Shown here piece by piece: positions 12,101-25,200 of a DNA stretch of 64,000 nucleotides (the first letter of the stretch is position 1; the number at the start of each line of letters is the position of its first letter). The position numbers and the translations under genes were made by a program. Origin of the DNA: Epiperipatus broadwayi (Eukaryota; Onychophora; Udeonychophora; Euonychophora; Peripatidae); the NCBI GenBank assembly GCA_028023455.1, contig JAQFVV010012395.1:1366001-1430000 (forward strand), given 5' to 3'. The notes below the pieces were generated by a model, which saw nothing but the letters and a program-made list of their open reading frames with translations, made no database searches and had not been told where the DNA came from.

Positions 12101-13714
12101 TGCCACTGTATATTAATATGAAAAGTTTAAAAGTAATTAAATATACATAGATAATAATATAGTTAAGCAATTTTTACTAACTAATCAAACATTAATTTAA
12201 TTGTATATTTAATTAGATTAATAATAATTGAATGGTTTACTGCTTGAGATTCATAAAAAGTTTGAACACACTGGAAGTGATTCGGTTAGAATAATAATCC
12301 ATGGACCAAGATCTATAATTCATTATCCTAACACTGCATTAAATCTTTGTAATTGGAGATTGAAAAAGTCTGAGCACCAAAAGGGATGAAGCTGGAGCAA
12401 TCATTGGTAGATCTTAAGCTCTAGAGCCATGTTTAGCAATTAAATCATAAAGAATATTAGATTAATCATTTAACTGACATGTCCAAGTACATATATATAT
12501 ATTTGTCATACAGAAAAGAAAATTTGATATTTAGCCGAGCGCATTTGCAGTACTATGCACCAGATTCATGACAAACATATTAAATCAACTAGTTAAGATT
12601 CCACATATGTGTGGGTATTAAGGTCCTTATAATGTGTTTAGTGCTTGGTTTTCATGACAACTGTAATGGAGCTTAGTGGTTTCTTTTAATTTACAGATAT
12701 CTCAAGCAAGCTGAATATCTTTTTTTAGGTTGCTGTTCATATTCAACTTGCTATCTACCATATATTGTCTGAAAAATGGATACTATTGGGAAATTCTAAG
12801 ATATTCAGGTAAATATTGATCCATTAGCAGAAAATAAAAAAAAGGAAATTATACCATGATCCAACCTCCACAACAGGTGGAAGGAATTGGTACACAATTC
12901 CCTTTATATGTGTGTGAATGTACGTATATATAAAAATCATTAGAAAGATAAATTTAAGTCCAAAAATTTAAATGCAGTACTGTCTATACTGTTGAGATCA
13001 AAGAAAGAAAAAGAGTTTTAAAAATTTAATTAGTGAAAGTATTTATAACCTATGACTATTGATGGCATGCCTACAGTAATATGTTCTAAACATCAAAGAG
13101 TTCTTTGCATCAGATAAGCAACAAGTGAGGGTCTACGAAGTCTTTCCAGATCTTTTTTCTTTTCACCAGAAATGCTCCCAGCACCAAAAAGAATCATTCA
13201 GAGATTACAAACCTCTTATTATTATTAAAAACTGTTTAAAAGATTACATTTTAAATAAGAAAAAATATATATTTCTTATCTTAACCCACACAAAAAAAAA
13301 AGTCTTTTTTTTTTGTTGCGGTTAAATATATTACTATTTATTAAGCTATTATAATGAATTTTAGAAACCATAACTTGTAGAGTGTTTTTTCATAACAACA
13401 CCGTGATTCCAAATATAGCTGAGTTTCGCAATTTTCTGAAATTCTTTTAATCCATAGGAAATTGTAGAAAATATTATAATAAATATAAAATGTAATCGAA
13501 AAGTTCACATTTCATTTAAAAGTATTTCCATGTTTTTATCCGTAAACAATCCGAGATCTTCGGCACAACAAATCGAAATGTAATCTTTACCGACTGTTTA
13601 CAGCTTTTGTAAAAAAAAACCTTAATATTGTATAGGCTTTTTAGATGTTTAAATAATAATATCCACTCTCACATATCTATGAGTAATTCAAATTTATAAT
13701 TATTATGGAACGCC
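9106..13714. other. Long AT-rich desert
   Basis: No supported gene. A small direct duplication (TAACATTGAATAATCAAAA) occurs at about 10922 and 11001, inside a 117-codon frame (10766-11119) that I regard as chance. A GTAAGT donor-like site at 9814 has no supporting exon. CCCGCACAATGCGGG near 9500 is a short hairpin. Confidence 0.5.
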
Positions 13715-13904
13715 CTAGTCAGTTTAGTGAATGGTAGGGCTAGCAGACTCCTGAAGGAAAGGTTCCTATAATTCAGCTTTTTTATAGATTAGAAAATGCC
13801 TAGTGATGATAGCATTGGTGAATTTAAGAGCTAAAGTTTCTCAACTAGATTCTCAGCAGCTGATTACATCTGAGTAAAACTTTTATTATTATTATTATTA
13901 TTAT
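13715..13904 (+). mobile_element. Possible tRNA-like SINE with ATT-repeat tail
   Basis: TTTAGTGAATGGTAGGGCTA resembles a tRNA A box, and AAGGTTCCTATAATTCAGC, about 45 bases on, is a weak B-box-like block. The unit ends in about nine ATT repeats at 13878-13904, a tail type common in SINEs. No second copy was seen in the window, so this is tentative. Confidence 0.35.
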
Positions 13905-14214
13905 CAGCATAACAGTAAGTATCACTGTCTAAAGTCTTTGCACAGATTAATTTTTGGACTGGTTTCGGCTGATGATAAGCCAATGCTATACATGTATTGT
14001 GGTGGGGAAAAATTAAAGTGTCAAAAATGAAATTCGTAAAAAGCTTGGCATGAAACCAAATAAAATACGTTTACAAAGGAGTATAATTCAAAACAATAGA
14101 AGATCAGGAGAGTAATCAAATTGATTTTTCAAAATTTAAAAATAAAATAGCCTTTGAAATAGAACAAACACTTTCAGGCAACTTTACAAAAATGAACAGT
14201 GAAACAGATGTGAT

Positions 14215-15725
14215 GCTATGCACTATGTCTTCTCCTTTTTAGGAGTCAGGAATCTCTCAGCCACTATGCCTAGAGAAACCTGTTAGCCATTTTACCTTCC
14301 CTTACCATTCCACATACTAAGTTTTTCCCATATCCTTCTCCATTCTGCTCCATCCCATTTCTTCAAACTTATTTTTGACCACTCTATGGCCTTTATATCA
14401 AAACCCCTCTTACCTTTTTCCAAAACCAGCATAAAAACAAGAACCCACTTTCTGTATAATTATTTGTATACATTTATTTGTCCACAACTTCATTATTTGT
14501 ACTCTTTCTGTTTGTAAGCATTTACATTCAGTTAATAGATGCCTAATATTTTCTGTGCCTTCTTTACATAACTTGCAGAATCATCCACATTTCTAAATTT
14601 ATGTGACATTCCCTTATTGCTAATGATTCTGTTCAAGCCTTAAACAGTAAACTACTTTCCTTGCTATTATCATAAATTAACTCTCACCCAATATTCTGTT
14701 TACTTCTATATACATTTAAATTCTTTTTACTCTCCATACTAGTTCTCCATTTCTCCAATTTCCTATTTTTTATTAATGCATATATTCTTCTATCCCATTC
14801 CTTACCACTATAGAACTCAACAATTCTCCTAACATAATCATCCTACCTTTTGTATAAGTATACTGACATAAAGTCTTTATCTAAATCTTCTGCATATTAT
14901 ACTATCTTTCTCACCCATCTTGTTGTCTGTCATTTACTCATAACCCAATTAAATACCATTTTGGTTATTCTCTTATTATTCATAAATTGCAATCTATCAA
15001 ACATTCTCATTTTACTTTTTGCATTTCTCATATAAAACCTTGACTATCCCATTTCTCCTTGAATTGCCTCTTTTGCTGTCCACACACCTGCATCTAATGC
15101 ATGTCTTCCTACTTCTCTTTATAATTTTTCTAAGAAATCTAACACCCCTTCACTAACACATAATGCATCATTATCATAACTTAATTCTGCTTCTACCACT
15201 CCCATATAATCCTAGCTACGTCATATTTATTATATGAAAATACTTTTAGTTCTTTTATCAGTCCTGTTTTTGCTTCATTTATCATTTTTTTCTCTCATTC
15301 ATCGGAGCAATTTCTCTGATTACTTAAGACAATTCCCAAATAGCTATCTATTCACCACATTTAATTTTATACTCCCCCCCCAATTCTTTCTCTTATCTTT
15401 CCCCAGCATTTATCATCATCACTTTTGATTTTCCTTAACTAAATTTAATTCCCACTTCTTTATACACACTTGCACACATCTCCCCTACTTTCTGTGCACA
15501 AGAACATATCAGCAAATAAAAGAACTGATGATATATACATTCCCTTGCCATCTATTAATGGTATCTCTATCCCTCTTCCTAGTCTTTCTATTGCTCTCTC
15601 CCCATTTCTCTCAAATATAATAAAAACAAAATAGGTGATGTAGGGCATACTTGCCTTAGTCCCATCCCACTTTTTAACTCCAACTGATTCTATATTTCCT
15701 AATTCATAAATATAGTAATTATTTT
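14215..15725 (-). mobile_element. Decayed non-LTR retrotransposon (LINE), RT to C-terminal zinc-binding region
   Basis: Read on the minus strand from 15725 downwards. VGVKKWDGT leads into a decayed GCPIS-like block (SMPYITYFVFIIFE), then GRGIEIPLIDGKGMYISS and LLFADM, a damaged FADD catalytic box. KSKVMMINAGE and a YKxLG-like block follow, and further down GRHALDAGVWTAKEAIQGE. Near the end come YDNSKESSLLFKA and a Cys-Cys-His-Cys block, CKLCKEGTENIRHLLTEC (about 14590-14535). This order is that of the polymerase ORF of a LINE. It is clearly different in sequence from both the RTE and the jockey-like elements in this window. It is dead, with many stops and frameshifts, and its 5' part including any endonuclease is absent. 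I cannot fix the clade by eye. The plus-strand ORFs here (14850-15035, 15234-15428) are shadows. Confidence 0.8.
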
Positions 15726-15767
15726 CATATAATCTCTAATCTAATGAATGACTAATAAAAATTATTA

Positions 15768-16056
15768 ATATACATTCATTAAGTGATTTATGTCAGAGTT
15801 GTGAGGGCAGCACATTTGACACATCAAATAAACTAATATTTTGTTATCTAATATATATATACTGAAGAATGATAAAGATGTGTAATAAGAGATTGTGATT
15901 TGGCCAACTGATGAATGCTGGCACTGCACAAAATGTGTATTTTGGGGATCGTAGGTCTTTTTCATATGTCTTGGATCATATGTTTACAATTACATTCCTC
16001 CACAAGGTATTAAAAGTGGTGTAATGAAAATTATACTACAGAAATATTATTCATAA
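15768..16056 (-). repeat. Repeat A (~330-bp form), single inverted copy
   Basis: Reverse orientation relative to the array at 23.0-24.2 kb. Shared blocks include TTCATTAAGTGATTTATGTC, GATGAATGCTGGCACTGCAC, GGGGATCGTAGGTCTTTTTC, ATATGTCTTGGATCATATGT and CCTCCACAAGGTATTAAAAG. The last 35 bases (ATGAAAATTATACTACAGAA) are in the other orientation, a quirk also seen at the end of the array near 24160. Confidence 0.85.
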
Positions 16057-16940
16057 GATACATTTCAACCTAAAAAAAATCATACATAATTTTTATTACT
16101 CTGTTGTTAATTCATTTTCATTTGTTTTCAGGGAGAGAATTAACATAAATATAAATTAAACTATGACTCAAAATATATTTTAAAAAAATATTTTGGCTAA
16201 TTGGAGTTCTTGTTTTTCTTAAAGAAATCCCAATATCTGAAAACTTCATTATAGGTCTGTTCATATTGATTGTATTATAAGTTTGGTAATGCAAGTTATT
16301 ATAATTTGTTTAAAATTTTTTTGTTGATAATATACATAGCAATGATTATATATACATATATTAGCAATGGAATCAAACAGACAGAATAATTTTTAATATT
16401 AGACAATGTAGTAGTCCAATTATGGCATTATTATTTTCAGCTATCATGGTCAATTTATGACTATTTAGTTTTATTTAAGCAAAAAGTGCTGCAACAGTAA
16501 GTTACATTTAATGTCTCCATTTGCTTTTTATAATTCTTTTATACTCACAAAATGAAAAAAGTGAAATTTCAAATACTTTATTGTATGATTTCATGTGTAA
16601 AATAATGTTTTCTTCCCTTCTTTTAGCTCATTTGTCAGCGTCCCCCATCACCATCATCATCAACAACCTTGTTTTGTTTCAAATAGGCCTGGAAATCTGT
16701 TACTAATTTTTCATTTGATATTGATCTTTTTAATTATGCTAAATTTGATCTTTCCCCACAATAAAATTAATTACATCTTGAACAATATACAATAGTAATT
16801 CTGTCATCTTTTCAATACTTTTTGTAATGCACTGATACCTTTCCAAGAATTGTTATCTCATTCTTGTTTATAAGACATTTTGTGGCTTGAAAAATGCATT
16901 TCTGAGATATTAAGTAAAATGTAAAAATATGATATGCATG
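16057..16940. other. AT-rich non-genic stretch
   Basis: No gene seen. A short CAT/ATC-rich run occurs near 16641-16670. Confidence 0.5.
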
Positions 16941-17043
16941 TTTTTTTTTTTTTAAGTGTCATAGCATCGGCCGGGACGCGAACCCGCAACCCGGGCAACT
17001 GCCTGCAAGTGCAAGGCAGTCGCGCTGACCTCTCGACCACCAA
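16941..17043 (-). mobile_element. tRNA-derived SINE (family 1), well-preserved head
   Basis: On the minus strand: TTGGTGGTCGAGAGGTCAGC (A box), an anticodon-arm-like hairpin (CTGCC/GGCAG) and GCGGGTTCGCGTCCCGGCC (B box). TGCTATGACACTT and an A-run tail follow (T13 on the plus strand). CATGTTT flanks both ends, a possible short target duplication. The arm lengths suggest a class II (Leu- or Ser-like) tRNA ancestor, but that is inference. The 61-codon minus ORF here is only the SINE read through. Confidence 0.9.
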
Positions 17044-18792
17044 TGGAAGACATGTTTAAACTACAATTAGTACATTTTTAGAAATTACATTCATAATTTC
17101 ATGCTGTGTGGCCATTTTGCACAGAAGAACAAACAATTTTCTTCTTAATTTAACCACTTTCTTCATGGCCATTTTCATTTTTTAAATCACAAGTTTGTAT
17201 TCTGATTTCACTCTGTTCCTGGTATGATCTAATACTATTTTGTAAGCTATGCCATTGAAAATTGCATATTTTCAAAACAGATCTTTATCATGCAGTAATT
17301 TCTTCCTGTCTTATATCTATTATACTCCGATATGCAGTATTTAAACAGTCCCCTATGTGTATGTCAGTAATAACGTTTCTCCTCACTGGACTTTGCTTCT
17401 CCATCTAAAGTGTAGCTTAAATATATGCATTGACTATAAGTAGTTGAAATAGTAATTTAGTTTACTAATTATATTTTTGTAAGAGAAGTTTTTCATATTT
17501 GTGTCAATAGGTAGTGATTGTGACCCCTTTTTGCTTTTAAATACAATAGTGATGTTATCTTGATTTTATTTCCCTCAATTTTATTCATGGAAAAGTATTT
17601 TTTTTTATATTGCCTAAATAAAATCCATCTGCATGGTTTCTCAATATAAAATCTGCTAATTACAGTTTTTGCCATTTTTGTAGACTTTGTTTACTTATAA
17701 GTATAGTTTGTGCATTCATATTTATTTTGATTTTAAAAACTGTAGTTTCATCAGATGTACTCTATTTTGACAGAATAGATCAGTGTTTTTTTAATTATTT
17801 ATGAGTTTAGTATTCATACATGGCCTGGAAATAAGAATTGTGGATATGAATGGAGGAAAGGGTACAACTGCATATAGCTAGAGAGCAAAGGCAATTGATA
17901 AGTCTGGTGAGTACTGCCTTCAATTGTTCTTATGAGAAGCTGTTGAAGATTTGCCATAGTGGATTTATTATATAAAATAGCCAGATGCAGAAAAACATAA
18001 ATTTTAAATGTTGGGCATCTTAAAATGCACCACCACAGTTTTGAGATAAATTATAATTCATTTTAATATTTTATTTGTTGATTAAAATTACTATCTCATA
18101 ATTAACAGAAAATAAAACATAATAATGTGTATTAACTCCTTTTTGGCAACCATTTTGTATTAAAGTAATAAATGTTTTAAGTTTGAATTTGTTCATAAAG
18201 TACAATGTAATATGCTTCAAAACATAGTAAGATATTAAAAGAAAAGCATTAAACAAGACAATGACATTTAGTACCAACTGTAATTTGAAGTATCAAATTA
18301 TATATATATCATTATTAAGTAAACTTTCTTTTTTCATACTTACTTTTTGCAATGTTTAAATTTTATTCAATGAACCTCAACATTTTGGTTACTTAACAGT
18401 CATCTTCAAAAACTGTTTATCTTTTCTCTATTTTTTTTCTCCTTAAAGGATAGCAAAGGAAAACTTTGCAGAAGAATGTTAAATAATTGAAATGTTATTA
18501 CTTAATAAAGCTTAAACATTGCAAAAAAGGACAACAACCCAAGTATAAAAAATGTAATTTACTTAATATAAGTCACTAATATATTTATTAGCACTTTTTC
18601 AAACTGTAATTCTAAATAGAAGGTAAAGGAAGAAAAACTCCATGCTCTCATTGCAAGATATTTAAGATTGGCCTATATAATTGAATTTAGGTACAAAAAT
18701 AAGATGGCAGATCTTTGAATCAAGAGTTTCCTCACATTCAACATTGATTTAATATAACATTTAAAATAAACAATTTAAACAAAATTGTAACA
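17044..18792. other. AT-rich desert
   Basis: No supported gene, RNA or repeat. The frames at 17493-17675 and 18071-18277 are unsupported. Confidence 0.5.
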
Positions 18793-19386
18793 GACAACTT
18801 ACTAAAAGTAAAAAAATTATTTAATATAGCCACCCAGCTTTCATTCCTTATTGGACACTTATCAAGATCACATGACCAGCTATTTTACTGCAACTCCACC
18901 CAATGGACATTATTTACATTACAATAAACACAATTAATAAAATACAGACATGTACATAAAAATGATTAAACTTATTACAATCATTTTTTTAAAATAATAT
19001 ATATATACAAAACAATCTAAAAAATATTTTAAATTATAAATTTAAAAGCTTCCAATAATCTAACAATGCCCATTTCTCTCCTAGTTGTGCTGAACCTTTG
19101 ACCATGTTTACACATTTGTTTAAACAATGAGAGAAATGGGCCTTGTAATTTTAAATATTTTTTTAGATTGTTTTGTAAATATTTATATCATAAAAAAAAA
19201 AGGATTGTAATAAGTTTAATCATTTTTATGTACATGTATTTTAAAAATTAATATTTGTCATAATGTAAAGAATGTCCTTTGGATGGAGTTGCAGTAGACG
19301 GTCATGTGATTATGTAAAAAGAAACATTTTGATAATGTTCCAATAAGGAATGAAAGCTGGAAGTATTATATATATAGTAAGTTGTC
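18793..19386. mobile_element. 594-bp foldback element
   Basis: The outer ends are GACAACTTACTA and its exact complement TAGTAAGTTGTC. The arms stay complementary with scattered changes almost to the centre: CAGCTTTCATTCCTTATTGG against CCAATAAGGAATGAAAGCTG, TGTACATAAAAATGATTAAA against TTTAATCATTTTTATGTACA, and CCCATTTCTCTC against GAGAGAAATGGG. A loop of ~50 bp at about 19083-19128 separates them. No transposase is encoded. Such structures are non-autonomous foldback or long-TIR MITE elements. I saw no clear target duplication and no second copy here. Confidence 0.9.
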
Positions 19387-22300
19387 GGTTTCACTTTTGT
19401 TTTAAATTGATTATTTTAAAGTTTATATATAAAAGGCAACATTACGGACAAATTATAGAATTGAAATTTGATCATTTAAAATATTTTATATAACAGTATG
19501 GCGCATGTATAAAGAGTTGATTACCTTATGTTTAGAATTATAGTTTACTTAATATTAAATAAAATGCAATGTTAACAAAAAGAAAAATGAAAAAAAAAAA
19601 TTGAATGATTAGCTAGCTACTCATGAATGAAGAAGTGATGTTTGAGCATTATAACAATAACTTGAATGAATGCAACTTGTTCAAATTATGGAGGAAGCAG
19701 GACAAATTTGTGAAAATACAAAGAAATATTTTATTATGAGCCAAACTGTCAAAATCCAAGTCGCTCTCTTGCCTGATATGATCATTACGTTTATCAATTT
19801 GTTTATAAGATTAGACTACAGTAGTTGCAGAATGGATAATGCGATTGTTACTGTCGAATGTATATATGGAATTAAAAATATATATGAAAGGTTTCATGGT
19901 TTCAGGTGATAATTATTAAGCAAAATGTTAACTATCTGATGACTGATCAGTCAAAGAGGCTTTCCTCACATCAATATGCATATATGAAGGGGGGGGGGAT
20001 AAAAGCAAAACATCAATTAGCCATTGTGTGTATGTGGGCGTATATATACACGTATAGGGTGTTTATATAATTCCACTAATAGTAGCCCTTCCCTCCCATA
20101 AGAGACTTCATTGAATTGAAATTAAAATTACTTTTTCAAATTAGATTTTGATGACAAATGCCAATAATTATTCAATTAAGAAACTGCCATTAATAAAGCA
20201 AGAAGCAACGGCCAGAACAATAATAAGATGCAAAATAATAAATGAGAGAAAAAAAATAATTTCAGTAAAAGCTTTTATCAGAAAAGCGTATTTTTTCAGA
20301 TAATCTAAAAAATTTTGAAATCTTTGACCCCTTGTATAATGAGAAGTTATCCCATCTAAAAACACCCAGGGAATTAAAAAATATTTTTCAGTTAACAAAA
20401 GGCTGTCTACATTTTCAGGGGACCATTCTAATATAATTCAGCATTTATAGAGTAACAGAGTGTGGCTATTGTAGAACTACAAAAGAACTTCTGAAACCTT
20501 CTAACAAGTAACTGGGAGGGGGTGGGAGTATGCTAAAACTGTCACAACAAAAATATAGCTATTTATTTATTAGCTGTTTTCTGGACTTAGCCCAAATAAC
20601 AATAAGTCAATTTTTCAACTTTGAACGTTATCTATTACATAAATAAAAATATGACGGAAAAAATTTGAATAAATCAAGACAGAATTAAGACAATATTATT
20701 ATGTCAAGTTCCTCCTCATTTATCATATACACACCCATATAAACTGATAAGCACTTATGATACATGAAACACTGCATATAATAACGTTAAACAAAATATA
20801 ATTTGCATAAATGAAAGTCCATATATAGAACAATGCTGAACTTTCATTATTATTAATTTTTTTTTCCAATAATTTTATTCAAATGGTAAAAACAGTAATT
20901 TTATAAAAATATAACCGGAAACTATTTTTCACATCAGAAACTGGACTTCATTATTTTTCTTTTTTCTTAACATCATTAAATCTGGAAATTCTCATTTTAA
21001 AGACTAATAATAATTACTACTAATAATTAGCAAATCTTTATTAGTCCAAGTTATTTTTAATCACTCATTACCTACTTATGAAAGCTAGACATATGAAAGT
21101 ATACTTACAAGAAGTTTCTTGATATATATATAGATTATGGTATAACTTAATGATATATAAAATGTTTGGGACTATAAAAACTATTATTTTTATAATTAAA
21201 ATATTTAACATATACATCCTATATACACATTCACAAAAACTGCATAAAACATTTTAAAGATGAATTAATAATACACCAATTTAACGATATACATAAAATG
21301 AGAGGGGTATATTTTATTAGTAGCAAATTAATATAAAATTGCTAATTATAGGTCATTATCTATTATTTTAATATATTTCATAGAATATAATTCTTTTTTT
21401 GAATTAAAATTAATATAAACTTTATAAAGATGTTTTCAGCATAAAAATACTGTATAAATAAGATTATTACAGAAAAACATTTGAAAATATCATAGTAATA
21501 AATGATCACCATTCTTTTCAATTTATGCATAAAAGGAATTTGCAAAAAGTTGTAGAATGGACTACTTATTATGCAAATTAGAAACTGCCTGTATTGAAAA
21601 TTAGATGTGGTTGATTTCTTCATACAATTTTAGAATAATTCTTTACAATTTTTGTTTTTTTAAACCTTATTTTATATAAAAAAAGTTTTATGTCAGAATA
21701 AATGCAATCCTTTCTTAAATAAATAATTCTCAAACTTTAGGAATACTTTGATATGTTTTTATTTTATATTAACAATAAATAAACACTTTCTTATAATTAA
21801 TAAATACACTATCCAGTCAATCTTTGAGCATATACACCATAACATTCCATATGAACCAAATGGTATTTTCTTTTATGTATATATAAAGTAAATTTGTGAA
21901 ATATTTCTTAATAAATTCAAAGAATCGAGAGTAGCATTTGAAAACTAAGAATGATTTGGTCTAATTGGAAAAATTCTAGTTGAAATATATTTCAGCTCTC
22001 ATTAGTTGTATTTTTAATGCCTGAAATCATATAATTAAAATGTAAAAGAACGAACACTGATTCTAAGTTCAGAAATATAAGACCATGACATATGAGTAAA
22101 AAATGTAAAAATAGGAAAAAAATATTTTTATAATTTACTAAAGTTAAAATCCATAATCAGGAATGAATAAAATTTAATAACTTCAATACTAATAATCATG
22201 TATGGGTACTGATTGAGTATACATTCTACATAACAGATTTGATTTTTAAATACCAGATAGCATCATAAAAATCATCAATAATTTAAAAAAATCAAATACA

Positions 22301-22984
22301 ATTTTTTTCTATAACCTTTGAAAGAAATAATTTACTTTCAAAATTAAGCACTTTCAATATGAATTTAAATGGACAATTTCCATTTGAAAAAACACTACTA
22401 ATATTTGGATGAAGGATATATTTATGCAAAATTTCACAATTGAATACTTGTGTGTTGGTCAGCCGAAAAAGATTTCATTATATCAAATGTAATTGTAAAT
22501 ACTTAAATCTCTTATAAAAATACAATCTAAATTATAAGAACTTGCATAATTGACTAAAAAATAATAGTAGAAATATACAAATTTGCATATTTTAGAAGAA
22601 AAAAAAACAATACAAATAAAGTTGTAATTAGTTAATAATTTATTAATGAATTTATAGCAAATAAAAAAAACCAACAGATCTTCATCAGTTTGTATATTTT
22701 TAATTAAAGAATTGATTATTAAGCAATTATTAACAGATTGTAGCTTCATTATTTTGCAAAATTTTTTACTAAAATTATTCCGCAATATATTATTTTTTTA
22801 GTAAATTATAGACATTTTTATAATTCATATTATTATTATAAAAATACACATTAAATTTTACATTTATGTAGACGTTATATGCATTATTTTTTTTCCTTAA
22901 AAAAAAATTATGCATTACACGATCATATTTTTTTGCTTTATTTTCTTTGCTTTGAAAATTGTATAAATACTAATTACCAATATG
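19387..22984. other. AT-rich desert
   Basis: No supported gene. A 79-codon frame at 19670-19909 has a mixed composition but matches no family I recognise and lacks neighbours. There is a G9 run at 19989. Other frames are low-complexity Phe/Ile/Tyr-rich translations typical of AT-rich DNA. Confidence 0.5.
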
Positions 22985-24200
22985 TTTTTAGTAGCGGTTC
23001 CTGATTTATAAAATAAGACCTTGTGGAGGGATATAATGAGACCAAAAATACGTGAAAAAGATCTGAACCAGCACTCATCAGTCAACCCAGACCACAAACT
23101 CTTACACATATCTTTATCAGTGTTCAGTATATATAGATGGAGAATTACTATAGTTTAATTGCTAAGTGTGAAACTTACTGCTCTCACAAACTTTGACACA
23201 AATCACTTAATGAAAGTATATTAATAATTTTTATTAGTCATTCATTAGACTAGAGATTATCCAATAATGAATATTTCTGAAATGTAATTTTCTCTACAGC
23301 ACTTGCATGCAAGTTAGACTGTTTTCTATATGCTTTTAACACTTTCTGAATGGATGTGATCATAAACATATGACCAAAGACATATGAAAAAGATCTATGA
23401 TCCCAAGATACAAATTTCATGCTGAACCAGCATTCATCAGGCACCGACCACAAACTTTTACACGTATCTTTATCATTGTTAAAATTATTTCAGCTTATTT
23501 GAAGTGTCAAATGCGCTGCACTCCCAACTTTTACATAAATCACTTAATGAAAGTATATTAATAATTTTAAATTAGACTAGAAATTATCCAATAATGAAGA
23601 ATATTTCTGAAATGTAATTTTCACTACACTACTCGTATGCAAGATAGGGACTGGTTTCTATCCACTTTTAATGCCTTGTGGAGGGATATAATCATAAACA
23701 TATGATCAAAGACATATGAAAAAGATCTATATCCCCAAGAAGTACATTTGATGCTGAACCAGCAGTCATCAGTTAACCCAGACTGCAATCTCATATATAA
23801 CTTTATCTTTGAGAGAAAGACAGAGAAAATTAATTCTGTTTGATGTGTCAAATGGGCTGATATCACAATCGTGGCACAAATCATTTAATAAAAGTATACT
23901 AATAATTTTTATTAGTTATTCATTAGACTAGATATTATTCAATAAATGAGTAACATTTCAATAGTGGAATTTTCACTATACCACTCTCACACAAAGTGAA
24001 GACTGGTTTCTATCCACTTTTAACATTTTGTGGAGGGATATAATCATAAACATCTGATCAAAGATATGGGAAAAAGATCTATGATCCCCAAGATTCACAT
24101 TTTGTGCTGAAGCAGCACTCATTAGTTGCTCCAGACTGGTCCCTACCTTGCATAAGTGGTACAGTGAAAATTACACTACAGAAATATTATACATCAAGAA
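22985..24200 (+). repeat. Tandem array of repeat A (~330-bp form), about 3.5 units
   Basis: The anchor GGAGGGATATAATCATAAAC or a variant occurs at about 23024, 23351, 23681 and 24033, giving periods of about 327-352 bp. Each unit then carries CATATGAAAAAGATCTATGA, a GCTGAACCAGCA block with CATCAG, ATCACTTAATGAAAGTATAT, and ATTTCTGAAATGTAATTTTC. The units differ by many substitutions and small indels, so the array is not recent. The minus-strand ORFs here (64-86 residues) just read the units and share fragments because the repeat is shared. Confidence 0.9.
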
Positions 24201-24477
24201 TTATTTATATTTTATGCGAGATAAAATTATATAATACTTCAACCATTACTTATGGAGAAAGTTTCAAGTTTTCTAATAGATATTAATGGAGGATCTCAAT
24301 TTTTTATTTACTGTAAAGAATATTCAAACCAGTTGATCATTAACACCATGCAAAACAACAATAGTTTGCAGTGATCTTCAATTTTTAGTATAATTCTGTT
24401 CCTCAAAATTTAATGTATCCATTGAAAATAATGATTATACCAAGCAAATAATAATATATATGATGGCATGAAACTTC
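24201..24477. other. Spacer
   Basis: AT-rich, nothing recognised, between the repeat A array and the RTE 3' end. Confidence 0.5.
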
Positions 24478-24508
24478 TTTTGGCAAATCATCATCATCAT
24501 CATCATTA

Positions 24509-25200
24509 TCAACCATTATCAATCCACTGCAGGATGAAGGTCTCTCCAAGTTTAATCCATCTTCTCCGATCTTTAGCTTCTCTTCTCCACATCACCCCTA
24601 CACATTTTATTTCATCCATCCATCTTACATGTGGTCTCCTTCTGGGTCTTTTACAATCTCTTGGAATCCAGTTTAAAATTTCAATTGTCCATCTATTATC
24701 ATCTCTTCTAGCAATATGTCCAGCCCAACTCCACTTCAATCTTTTAATTTTTTCAATGAGGTCAGTAACACCTGTTTGTTCTCTTACCCATACATTGCGT
24801 TTTCGATCTCTTCTTGTTACTCCCAACATACATCTCTCCATACTTCTTTGAGTGGTCTGAAGTCTCTGTATTGATCTTCTATTAAGTGTCCAAGTCTCAG
24901 ATCCATAAGTAAGAACTGGTAAAACACATTTGTTAAAAACCTTTCTTTTCAAACACATAGGCATATTTCCTTTTAATATCAAGTTATTTCTACCAAAAGC
25001 ACTCCAACCAAGTTTAATTCTATGATTAATTTCCTCTATTATGTTTCCATCTGTATTAATAATCTGACCAAGGTATTTGTAACTCTTAACTTCTTCTAAT
25101 TCATCATAATCAATCTTTATTTTCATATTTTGAGCAAATCGATTAAACATTACTTTAGTCTTTTTAACATTTATCTTTAGTCCTACTTTCATCATCTGAT
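24509..25200 (-). pseudogene. RTE reverse transcriptase thumb and C-terminal region
   Basis: Real homology starts at about MKVGLKINVKKTKVMF. The first ~19 residues of the open frame (from 25249) are out-of-frame palm sequence. It holds KYLGQIINTDG, LPVLTYGSETWTL and QRSMERCMLGVTRRDR. Then come WAGHIARRDD, an arginine-rich block (CKRPRRRPHVRW) and the end FILQWIDNG. This long conserved tail after the polymerase is typical of RTE-like LINEs. A stop codon follows, then the short 3' simple-repeat tail. The plus-strand ORF at 24468-24851 is its antisense shadow. Confidence 0.93.

Noticed and set aside
16941-17043. Functional tRNA gene
   Set aside because: The A and B boxes are present, but the acceptor stem is missing and an A-rich tail with dispersed copies shows it is a SINE.
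24468-24851. 127-codon plus-strand ORF
   Set aside because: Antisense to the conserved RTE C-terminus; the similar ORFs at 2247-2567 and 48222-48551 are shadows of other RTE copies.
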